NCBI GenBank assembly: GCA_030612585.1
Contig: JAUWNP010000007.1
Coordinates: forward strand, 1-55,360
Direction: 5' to 3'
DNA: 55,360 bases
From: Anaerolineae bacterium
GTDB lineage: Bacteria; Chloroflexota; Anaerolineae; B4-G1
The position numbers and the translations under genes are program-made. Below are positions 42,414-50,449 of this stretch, one piece after another. Positions within the stretch are counted from its first letter, which is position 1. Each line of letters begins with the position of its first letter. The notes under the pieces are model-generated. The model was not told the origin of the DNA. It saw only the letters and a program-made list of their open reading frames with translations, and ran no database searches.

Positions 42414-45400
42414 ATGGCTGAGCGAGAACAACTAGAACAAGCGATAGCGGCATTGGAGGCCCAGCGGGATGTCCTGGGCGATGCGGTGGTGGAGGCGGGC
42501 TTGACTCCGATGCGAGAGAAACTGGCCGCCCTGGCAGAGACAGGGACTCCAACGTCGGAGCTGCAAGGCGAACGCAGGCTGGCCACGGTCATCCTCGCCG
42601 ACGTGAAAGGGTCTACGAACCTCGTGGAGCGGATCGGCACCGAAGCCTGGGTGGAGATCATGAACCGCGTGTTCCAGATCCTGGGATCAGAGATCTATCG
42701 CTTCGGCGGGGAAGTGGACCAATTCCGGGGCGACGGTCTGGTGGCTTTTTTTGGCGCGACGACGGCTCACGAGGACGACCCGGAACGGGCAGTTCTGTCT
42801 GCCCTGGCGATGCAGGAAGCGATCCATCGTTACGCCGCCGAACTGGCCGAACGGGAAGGTATTGAACTGCTCCTGCGGGTTGGCGTGAACACGGGCGAGG
42901 TGATCGCTGCCAGCGTCGGCGACGTCAGCCAGCACAGGGAAGATACGGCAATGGGCGAGGCTATCGCCCTCGCCGCGCGGATGGAGAGCGCCGCCGAACC
43001 GGGCACCGTGCTGGTCAGTGAGCACACCTACCGCCTGGTGCAGTCACTGTTCGAGTGGCAACCGCTGGGCAAGATCATAGTCAAGGGTGTGAGCCAGCCG
43101 GTGACCGTCTACCGCCCACTGGCTGCCAAGGCCGTAGTCGGCAAGCTTCGGGGCATCGCCGGGTTGACCTCGCCGCTGGTGGGCCGCCGAGCCGAGTTCT
43201 ATGCTCTGCAAGAGGCTGCCAACAGTCTTCGGGCCGGAGTGGGAGGCATTGTGACGGTTGTGGGAGAGGCGGGAATTGGCAAGTCGCGGCTGGTGGCGGA
43301 ACTCTGCAGGAGGGAGCTGGGGGCAGAGGGGGAGGCGCTGCAGTGGGTGGAAGGCCGTTGTCTCTCCTACGGTACCACCATCGCCTATCTGCTCTGGTTG
43401 GACGTGCTGCGTGGGCTGCTGTGGGTGACGGTGGAAGACTCCCCGGTTGCCGTCCGGAACGTACTGGAGGAACGGGTGCGTGCCTTGTGCCCGGAGCGAT
43501 TTGACGACGTCTATCCCTATCTGGGCCGGCTGCTGTCCCTTCCTCTGGAATCTGATGAAGAGACGATGCTGCGTGGCCTGGGGGCTGAGGGCCTCAAGGT
43601 CGGCACTTTCCGCGCTGTGGAAACTCTGGTCGAGTGCACGGCCCAGCAGCAACCGCTGGTCGTGGTCTGTGAGGACCTACACTGGGCCGACCCCACGTCG
43701 CTGGAACTGCTGGAACAACTGCTGGCTCTGACAGACCATGCCCCGCTGCTGCCCGTCTGCGTCTTTCGCCCGGAGACGGAGCACGGCTGCTGGCGCATCA
43801 AGGAGACCGCCGCCCGGCGCTACCGCCACCGCCACACTGACCTGCGGCTCGATCCCCTCTCCGCTGCGGAGATCAAGACGCTGGTGGGCAATCTGCTGCG
43901 TGTGGAGGACCTGCCCCAGGAGTTCCGAGGGCGCATCCTCAGTCACGCCGAAGGCAATCCCTTTTACGTGGAAGAGATCATCCGCTCCCTGATTGATAGC
44001 GGGGCTGTCGTGCACGACGAGACCACCGGCCGCTGGCAGGCGACGGGGGACATAGCCGACATCACCATCCCCGACACGCTGCATGGGGTGTTGATGGCGC
44101 GCATTGATCGGCTGCAGAGCGAAACAAAACGGGTGCTGCAACTGGCGTCCGTCATTGGACGGGTGTTTTTCCACCGTGTATTGGCAGCCATTGCGCGAGA
44201 AAAACGTGAGATTGATGCCCATCTGCTGACCTTGCAGCGGGAACAGATGATCCGCGAGCGGGCGCGGATACCGGAACTGGAGTACATCTTCAAGCACCAA
44301 CTGACTCAAGAGGCAGCCTACAACGGCCTGTTGAAGAAGGATCGGCGCATCTATCACCGTCAGGTAGCCGAGGCGCTGGAGCAGTTGTATCCCGAGCGCA
44401 TCGAGGAGCAGGTGGGGCTGCTGGCCCATCACTGGGAGCGGGCCGAGGAGCCAGAGAAGGCGATAGCGTACCTGTTGCGCGCCGGTGACCAGGCCCGTCT
44501 GGCCTATGCCAACGAGGAGGCGATTGGTTACTATCACCGGGCGTTGGCCTTGCTCGACGAATTTCCTGTAGACAAGTCTCGGAAGGATTGGCGGCTGGAG
44601 GCGCTGAAAGGGCTGGGACAGATATACTTTGGGACGGGAAAGGTTGCAGAGGCGGAGGAACGCTTCCGAGAGGCAATAACGCTCGGCCAGGAGATGAGAC
44701 TGCCTCCTCGTGACTTGGTGCGGCTCTACTACTGGTTAGGAGAGGTGCTGTACTGGCAGGACCGACATGAGGACCGGATGCGCATCGGAGAGGAAGGACT
44801 GGCTCTACTAGGCGCTGACACCGAGTCGGTCGAAGCCGCCTTGATGAACCAGACCATAGCGGTAGGCTGCGCGGAAAAGGGAAATAGGGAGAAGTTTCTG
44901 GAGTTCACTTATCGAACGGCGCAGTTCATCCAGCGCTTGCCCTATTCGCAGGAACTCAGACCGGCTTATGACCACATTGTGATGGCGTATGCATTTTTTG
45001 ACAAGAATGTAGCGGAGGCCACGAAATGGCTCCAGGCCCTCGAACGAAGGGCCGCTCAACACCACGATTTGAGGGCATTGGGGGAGGTACATTTTTACAC
45101 GGGGAATGTTCTGGCCGCAACGGGTGACTTGCACGGAGCCGTTTCACGGCGAGGACAAGCCCTGGAATTGTCCACCCGAATAGGAGATGCCAAGCTCGAA
45201 AGTTGGTGCCTGCGCGATATGGGGGCGACCTTCCTATCGCTGGGTGACGTCCGAAAGGCCGAGGCGTATGCTTCCAAAGGGCTCGAAACTGCCAGGGCCG
45301 TGGGAAACAAAGGCAATATAGCATTGGCCTATTGGAATGTTGGCCAGAGTTTCCTTTGTCAGGGCGCTTGGGAGAAGGCGGTGGTCGCTTTTCAGAAAGC

Positions 45401-46367
45401 CATTCAACACTTCCGGGAAAGTGGTAATCGCCTGGAAGAGGTATTGGCGGTGGGACAGACATGGGTAACCTATGCTTTAGGGCGAGTGTATCTGGCGCAG
45501 GGGGATCGAGAGGAGGCGATCAAGCAATTCCAAGAGACTGTTGCTCCGGCAACTGTTGCTCTGGCAAGCCTAGTGCCTCTTCGGGAAATAATCTTCGCAT
45601 TTGCAGGCGCCCTGAGCGGGCTTGAAGAAGCGTATGGTGACGCTGCAGTATTCCACACCTTCTGTCGTCGCTTCCGAGAGAAACACTATGAAGTCACCGA
45701 CTCACCATTCGTCCAGTGGTTTCTGGAGCCGACCGAACCTCTCGACTTCCCGCCCCCCCTTGGTCCCCCCCGTCGGAACGGGGGGGAGAACGACGAATTT
45801 GACGAGTCCCTTTCATCCGATTGGGTCTGGCAGGACCCGTTCGATGACTGCTCCTTCACGGTGCAGAGTGGGCTGGAGATCCATGCCGCCAACGGACGGG
45901 ACCTCTGGTACATCAACCTGAGCGCTCCGCGCATGCTCCGGCCGGTTTCAGGGGACTTTGCCACCCAGACGGTCTGCGTCCCGGTCTCGGGAGAGAAACC
46001 CGCCATCGGTGGGATTCTGCTCTGGAAGGACAGGAAGAACTGGCTTCGACTGGACAGAGGTGCACTTGGTGCTTACGAAATCTCCTTCAGAGGATGCCTG
46101 GGAAACAAGGACTTGGTGTTCGGGCGAGGGTGCTTGCCCTCGGATCGTGTATATCTGCGCCTGGAGCGGCTTGGTCGCCACGTGAGCGCGCTCTGCAGCG
46201 TAGATGGGGTGGAGTGGTTCACCGTGGGACACGTCGAGTTCCCTGACGATGATCCCGTCGAGGTCGGTTTGCATGCTACTGGCAACATAGACCGGCTGAT
46301 TTATCACGGCGCTTACCCCGATGGGACGGCGATTCGCTTTGAGTCGTTCCAGTTGTGGGGGACGTAG
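42414..46367 (+). CDS. Class III cyclase-like – AAA/STAND ATPase – TPR – DUF1349 lectin-like protein
   Basis: A 1317-residue paralogue of the preceding protein without zinc ribbons. A short coiled coil (EQLEQAIAALEAQRDVLGD) leads to the cyclase fold (about 50-240; D63, D107 and R189 kept; Asn position A185, Lys position Q103), then the ATPase (P-loop GEAGIGKS, VCEDLHWAD, about 255-600) and TPR helices (about 690-1080). The C-terminus (about 1135-1317) is a DUF1349/concanavalin-like domain: AANGRDLWY, GGILLWKDRKNWLRL, FESFQLW. Such domains often bind or act on sugars, so a carbohydrate-gated switch is plausible but unproven. A C-run/G-run palindrome (45749-45789) sits in the linker before it. 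GTG at 42408 is an alternative start. The stop is two bases before the next ATG. Confidence 0.85.
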   Translation: MAEREQLEQAIAALEAQRDVLGDAVVEAGLTPMREKLAALAETGTPTSELQGERRLATVILADVKGSTNLVERIGTEAWVEIMNRVFQILGSEIYRFGGEVDQFRGDGLVAFFGATTAHEDDPERAVLSALAMQEAIHRYAAELAEREGIELLLRVGVNTGEVIAASVGDVSQHREDTAMGEAIALAARMESAAEPGTVLVSEHTYRLVQSLFEWQPLGKIIVKGVSQPVTVYRPLAAKAVVGKLRGIAGLTSPLVGRRAEFYALQEAANSLRAGVGGIVTVVGEAGIGKSRLVAELCRRELGAEGEALQWVEGRCLSYGTTIAYLLWLDVLRGLLWVTVEDSPVAVRNVLEERVRALCPERFDDVYPYLGRLLSLPLESDEETMLRGLGAEGLKVGTFRAVETLVECTAQQQPLVVVCEDLHWADPTSLELLEQLLALTDHAPLLPVCVFRPETEHGCWRIKETAARRYRHRHTDLRLDPLSAAEIKTLVGNLLRVEDLPQEFRGRILSHAEGNPFYVEEIIRSLIDSGAVVHDETTGRWQATGDIADITIPDTLHGVLMARIDRLQSETKRVLQLASVIGRVFFHRVLAAIAREKREIDAHLLTLQREQMIRERARIPELEYIFKHQLTQEAAYNGLLKKDRRIYHRQVAEALEQLYPERIEEQVGLLAHHWERAEEPEKAIAYLLRAGDQARLAYANEEAIGYYHRALALLDEFPVDKSRKDWRLEALKGLGQIYFGTGKVAEAEERFREAITLGQEMRLPPRDLVRLYYWLGEVLYWQDRHEDRMRIGEEGLALLGADTESVEAALMNQTIAVGCAEKGNREKFLEFTYRTAQFIQRLPYSQELRPAYDHIVMAYAFFDKNVAEATKWLQALERRAAQHHDLRALGEVHFYTGNVLAATGDLHGAVSRRGQALELSTRIGDAKLESWCLRDMGATFLSLGDVRKAEAYASKGLETARAVGNKGNIALAYWNVGQSFLCQGAWEKAVVAFQKAIQHFRESGNRLEEVLAVGQTWVTYALGRVYLAQGDREEAIKQFQETVAPATVALASLVPLREIIFAFAGALSGLEEAYGDAAVFHTFCRRFREKHYEVTDSPFVQWFLEPTEPLDFPPPLGPPRRNGGENDEFDESLSSDWVWQDPFDDCSFTVQSGLEIHAANGRDLWYINLSAPRMLRPVSGDFATQTVCVPVSGEKPAIGGILLWKDRKNWLRLDRGALGAYEISFRGCLGNKDLVFGRGCLPSDRVYLRLERLGRHVSALCSVDGVEWFTVGHVEFPDDDPVEVGLHATGNIDRLIYHGAYPDGTAIRFESFQLWGT
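45749..45789. repeat. C-run/G-run palindrome in the linker before the DUF1349 domain
   Basis: CCCCCCCGTCGGAACGGGGGGG, with an adjoining C7 run, is read in frame as a Pro/Arg/Gly linker. Similar G-rich inserts are present in the paralogue at 39491. Confidence 0.7.
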
Positions 46368-46369
46368 CT

Positions 46370-47173
46370 ATGCAAGCCCTGAAGGTTCAATATGCATTCA
46401 TCCGCACCGCTTTCCACAACGCCTGGATCTACCGGCTCGACTTTTGGCTCATCACGCCGGGCCTCTTTATCATGATGTATGCCAACTATTCCATCTGGAC
46501 CATCCTCTACCGGCAAAGCCCCCACGCCTTTGGGATGGACCTGGAACGCATGACGACCTACGGGGTGCTGGGCATACTGCTCATCCCCGTCATGCGCTCT
46601 GCTATGCGTATTCAATACTATATCGCTGAACAGGTTCGTTTGGGGACACTGGAACTTGACCTGATGAAGCCACTCGACTTCATGTTCCACGTGTTCAGTC
46701 GCAGCGTGGGCGACCTCGGCGTCGAGTTGTTGACCCGATGTGTGCCGGGCGTGGTTTTTGCCTGCCTGTTCCTCGACTTTAGGCCTCCCATCAGCGTGCA
46801 GGCGGGGTTCGCTTTCCTGGCCAGTCTGGCCCTGGGCTACCTGGTCATCTTTGTTCTCAGTTTTCTGATGGGGATGTTGTCCATCGTCACCCTCGACATT
46901 CGCAGTTATGCCTGGACCTACCACGCGCTGGTCCGCTTCGCGTCCGGCCAGGTCGTGCCCCTGTGGATGTTTCCGCCAGCGCTGGCTGCCATCGCCGTCG
47001 CCCTGCCCTTCCAGGCAGTTTATTTTGTCCCCATGTCCATCTACGTCGGCGCTTACGAGGGCAGCCTGGAAAGTGCCCTCCTCTCTCAGGCTGCCTGGGC
47101 CGTTGGATTGTTCCTCGTGGCCCGGCTATGCTGGGCGCGCGTGCAGCGGCGCATCACGATACAGGGAGGGTAG
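46370..47173 (+). CDS. ABC-2 type exporter permease (PF06182/DUF990-like), first subunit
   Basis: A 267-residue permease with six predicted helices. QYAFIRTAFHNAWIYRLDFW at the N-terminus and the GTLELDLMKPLDFMFHV segment are typical of the paired DUF990-type ABC-2 permeases. The start at 46370 lies two bases after the cyclase stop, so translation is coupled. Its stop is immediately followed by the next ATG. It should pair with the second permease and the ATPase to form an exporter; the substrate is unknown. Confidence 0.85.
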   Translation: MQALKVQYAFIRTAFHNAWIYRLDFWLITPGLFIMMYANYSIWTILYRQSPHAFGMDLERMTTYGVLGILLIPVMRSAMRIQYYIAEQVRLGTLELDLMKPLDFMFHVFSRSVGDLGVELLTRCVPGVVFACLFLDFRPPISVQAGFAFLASLALGYLVIFVLSFLMGMLSIVTLDIRSYAWTYHALVRFASGQVVPLWMFPPALAAIAVALPFQAVYFVPMSIYVGAYEGSLESALLSQAAWAVGLFLVARLCWARVQRRITIQGG

Positions 47174-47986
47174 ATGATAGAATCTCTACGAGAATCCCTA
47201 CATCTGTATTTCAAGTTCATCGGCATCGCCATCCGCTCGCGCCTGGAGTACCGCTCCGACTTTTTGGTCGGGACGGTCGGCGTGATCATCCTCAACGCGA
47301 TCAATCTCTCCCTCACCTGGGTCATGGTGAGTCGCTTCCGTGTCCTGGCAGGATGGCAGTTTTGGGAGATCGTCATGCTTTACGGTATGTGGTTGTTGAG
47401 CCACAGTATCTACGCGGTGTTCTTTTGGCACCTCAGTACCCTGGAAGATGACATCCTGCACGGTCGCTTTGACCAGTACCTCGTTCGTCCGTGCAGTGTC
47501 CTGCTGCAATTTCTGGGCCGCGAGGTCAATTACATGGGCGTGGGCGACGTGGTTTTTGCCACTGCCGCCTTTACCATGGCGTACCGCAACCTCGGTCTCG
47601 ACTGGCCCGCCGGGCAGTGGGCTTTCTTTGCCGCGGCGGTCCTGTCGGGCACGGTGATCGAGACCTGCATCGCCTGGATCATCGGGACGCTGGCCTTCTG
47701 GACGGGGCGCTCGCGGTCAATCTTTTGGCTCTCAATGAGAATTAAGATGCTCAGCCAGAATTATCCTATTGACGTCTTTGGGCAGGGGTTTCGCATCTTT
47801 GTCACCGGCTTTCTTCCCATCGCGTTTATGAACTATTACCCGCTCACACAATTGCTCGGCAAGCCCAACGCAATGGGTATCGCCGGGATGGGCTTTCTGT
47901 CACCCGTCGTGGCCGGTATCCTGCTGGCATTGGGTTCGCTGGTCTGGCGGAAAGGGTTGGCGGGATACACCAGTTCGGGGAGTTGA
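47174..47986 (+). CDS. ABC-2 type exporter permease (PF06182/DUF990-like), second subunit
   Basis: A 270-residue partner permease with six helices. IRSRLEYRSDFLVGTVG and the motif DILHGRFDQYLVRPCSVL correspond to the same elements as in the first subunit. The ATG directly follows the previous TAG with no gap. A very stable hairpin begins at its stop codon. Confidence 0.85.
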   Translation: MIESLRESLHLYFKFIGIAIRSRLEYRSDFLVGTVGVIILNAINLSLTWVMVSRFRVLAGWQFWEIVMLYGMWLLSHSIYAVFFWHLSTLEDDILHGRFDQYLVRPCSVLLQFLGREVNYMGVGDVVFATAAFTMAYRNLGLDWPAGQWAFFAAAVLSGTVIETCIAWIIGTLAFWTGRSRSIFWLSMRIKMLSQNYPIDVFGQGFRIFVTGFLPIAFMNYYPLTQLLGKPNAMGIAGMGFLSPVVAGILLALGSLVWRKGLAGYTSSGS

Positions 47987-48018
47987 GACCTGACAGGTTT
48001 CGGAAACCTGTCAGGTCT
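47986..48018. repeat. Perfect 15-bp hairpin between exporter permease and ATPase genes
   Basis: AGACCTGACAGGTTT and its exact complement enclose a 3-nt loop (CGG). The left arm starts on the last base of the permease stop codon. There is no T-run, so it is not a classical terminator. It may set relative expression of membrane and ATPase subunits, or be a dispersed repeat; the ribosome site of the ATPase gene follows within six bases. Confidence 0.8.
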
Positions 48019-48037
48019 AACGTAAGGAGAGACGACA

Positions 48038-49045
48038 TTGTCAATGTCAGTCATCCAGGTACGGGAACTGAGCAAGCATTTCAAGGTGCCGGTCCGCAAG
48101 ACGGGGCGCTTTGCGGCGGTGCGCAATCTGTTTTCGCTCGAACGCACGTCAAAGGTGGCCGTTGACGGGATCACTTTTGCCATCGAGAAGGGGGAGATGG
48201 TGGGCTACGTCGGCCCGAACGGCGCGGGCAAATCAACGACCATCAAAATGTTGACCGGCATCCTCCTGCCCACGTCAGGGGAGGTGGAGGTTGATGGGCT
48301 GATACCCCACCGCGACCGGAAGCGGCTGGCGTACCGCATCGGCGTGGTGTTTGGACAAAAGACGCAACTCTGGTGGGACGTGCCCGTCATCGAGAGCCTG
48401 CGGCTGCTGAAAGAGATCTACAAGATCCCGACGAGCACCTACGAGACCAACCTGGAGTTGTTCAACGACATGCTCGACCTGCACGAATTCCAGGACACAC
48501 CGGTGCGCCAACTCAGCCTGGGGCAACGCATGCGCTCGGACCTGGTCGCGGCGCTGCTCCACAACCCCGACATCCTGTTCCTCGATGAACCGACCATCGG
48601 TGTGGACGTGATAGCCAAAGACCGCTTTCGCTCTTTCCTCCAGCAATTGAACGAGGAGCGGCAGGTCACCGTTTTGCTGACGACCCACGATCTGTCGGAC
48701 ATTGAAAAGGTCTGTGAGCGTATGATGATCATTGACGAGGGACGCATCATCTACGACGGCGCTATCGCGGACATGAAGGAACGGATCATGCCTTATCGGG
48801 TACTTGTGGTAGACTTTGCAGACAATGTGCCCCACGTCGAGATTGACCAGGCGGAACTGATGGAACGCAAAGGTCGGCGGAGCCGCTTTCGCTTCGACCG
48901 GCGGCAGGTCTCTGCTTCAGAACTCATTACCGGGTTGGCTCAGAGGTATCCGCTAAAGGACATCAGCATCGAGGAGCCCGAGATTGAGACGGTTGTGCGA
49001 GAGATCTACGAGCACTCATCTATCGGCAAGAGACTGGAGGGCTAA
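48038..49045 (+). CDS. ABC-2 type exporter ATPase
   Basis: A 335-residue ATPase: Walker A GPNGAGKST, Q-loop in VVFGQKTQLWWDVP, signature LSLGQRMR, Walker B ILFLDEPTIGVD, H-loop TTHDLSD. The FGQKTQLWWDVP segment is characteristic of ATPases that pair with DUF990-type permeases. A C-terminal extension (about 255-325) follows the ATPase core. GGAG lies eight bases before a TTG at 48038, which I prefer; ATG at 48044 would shorten it by two residues. It forms an exporter with the two preceding genes. Confidence 0.88.
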   Translation: MSMSVIQVRELSKHFKVPVRKTGRFAAVRNLFSLERTSKVAVDGITFAIEKGEMVGYVGPNGAGKSTTIKMLTGILLPTSGEVEVDGLIPHRDRKRLAYRIGVVFGQKTQLWWDVPVIESLRLLKEIYKIPTSTYETNLELFNDMLDLHEFQDTPVRQLSLGQRMRSDLVAALLHNPDILFLDEPTIGVDVIAKDRFRSFLQQLNEERQVTVLLTTHDLSDIEKVCERMMIIDEGRIIYDGAIADMKERIMPYRVLVVDFADNVPHVEIDQAELMERKGRRSRFRFDRRQVSASELITGLAQRYPLKDISIEEPEIETVVREIYEHSSIGKRLEG

Positions 49046-49083
49046 TAACGAGTCGAGATCAAGCACCGGCAGGCAACGGCGGG

Positions 49084-50442
49084 ATGGGAGTTGGCGGTGA
49101 AGATGTGAAACCGGGCCATCAGCGTGACATCACCCGGGGCAGCCTGGCCCACAATATCTGGAGCCTGACCTGGCCGATTACCATCAGCCAGGCGCTCTTT
49201 CTGTTGCCGGGCGTCTATGACGCCTTATGGTTGGGGCAATTAGGGGCCGACGCCCAGGCCGCCGCAGTGCTCACCATGTCGGTGCGCTTCGTGATGATCA
49301 GCGTACTGATGGCGCTGTGCCGCGCCAGCGGTGCAGTGGTGGCGCGTTACGTCGGCGCCAAAGATCAGGACAGGGCCAACCTGGCAGTGCTTCAGGCAAC
49401 AATCCTGATGATCATCGCTGCCGGGAGCCTGGGGCTCGTCGGCATGGCCTTCGCCCGCCCCTTGCTGACGCTCGCCGGTGCCGACGCCGCCACACTGCCG
49501 CCGGCCTTGCGCTACGCCCGCATCATCTTCGCTGGTCTCATCGCGATGGAGATGGTGCCCAGCGTTGGCTTCATGATCAACGCTGCTGGCGCTCCCAGCG
49601 TGATGCTGCACATGACGCTGCTCAGCACAGGCGCGTTGCTCGTTGCGGAGCCGCTGCTGGTGGGCTGGATGGGACTGGAAGGCGCGGCGCTGGCGCTGAT
49701 CGGATCGAACGGATTGGGGATGGTTTGGGGACTGGCTGTACTCGTCGCGGGTCGAGCACCTGTACGCCTGGACCTGCGCAACTTGCGACTGGATTTCCCA
49801 ATGATGGCCCGCATCCTGCGCATCGCGCTGCCCGCCGTAGTACAGCGCGGCACACCCAACCTGGCGATGTCGCTGCTCACCCGACTCATCTCCTCGTATG
49901 GTGCGCCGACGCTGGCGGCGTGGATGATCGCGCGGCGAACTTTCGCCTTCACCCTGATCCCAAGCCTGGGAGTGTCCGGCGCTACACCGGCGATGGTGGG
50001 ACAGAACCTGGGCGCGGCTCAGCCCGAACGTGCGGCCCGCTCGGTCACACTCATCGCCCGCGCAGTGCTGCTGGTCAGCGGCTGCGTCCTGGGGCTGCTG
50101 GCGTTTTTCGCTCCGCAGGTTATAGTACTGTTCAGCCGTGATGCAGAAACCATCGCGATTGGCACACACGCTATACGCCTGCTCAGTGTCGGGCAGTTCT
50201 GCTTTATGCTGAGTTGCGTGTTGGAATCGGCCCAGGCAGGAGCAGGCGATACGTCTTCTCCAATGGTCATCAACCTGATTGCGTTGTTTCTCATCCAGGT
50301 TCCCCTGGCGTACCTGCTCTCTCGGCCGGTTGGCCTCGGAGTGAGCGGAATCTGGCTCGCCCTGGTAGTGGGCTGGGCCTCGCAGGCGGCGCTGATGCTG
50401 CTGCGCTTTCGCCAGGGATGCTGGAAACTGAAACGAATATAA
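49084..50442 (+). CDS. MATE family efflux transporter
   Basis: A 452-residue carrier with 12 predicted helices in two six-helix halves. SLTWPITISQALFLLPGVYDALWLGQLG and the second-half ARRTFAFTLIPSLGVSGATPAMVGQNLGA are typical of MATE antiporters, which expel cationic compounds or metabolites using Na+ or H+ gradients. It follows the exporter ATPase by 38 bp and precedes the GH2 gene by seven bases. The start at 49084 has no strong Shine-Dalgarno. Substrate unknown. Confidence 0.88.
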   Translation: MGVGGEDVKPGHQRDITRGSLAHNIWSLTWPITISQALFLLPGVYDALWLGQLGADAQAAAVLTMSVRFVMISVLMALCRASGAVVARYVGAKDQDRANLAVLQATILMIIAAGSLGLVGMAFARPLLTLAGADAATLPPALRYARIIFAGLIAMEMVPSVGFMINAAGAPSVMLHMTLLSTGALLVAEPLLVGWMGLEGAALALIGSNGLGMVWGLAVLVAGRAPVRLDLRNLRLDFPMMARILRIALPAVVQRGTPNLAMSLLTRLISSYGAPTLAAWMIARRTFAFTLIPSLGVSGATPAMVGQNLGAAQPERAARSVTLIARAVLLVSGCVLGLLAFFAPQVIVLFSRDAETIAIGTHAIRLLSVGQFCFMLSCVLESAQAGAGDTSSPMVINLIALFLIQVPLAYLLSRPVGLGVSGIWLALVVGWASQAALMLLRFRQGCWKLKRI

Positions 50443-50449
50443 GGAAGCA

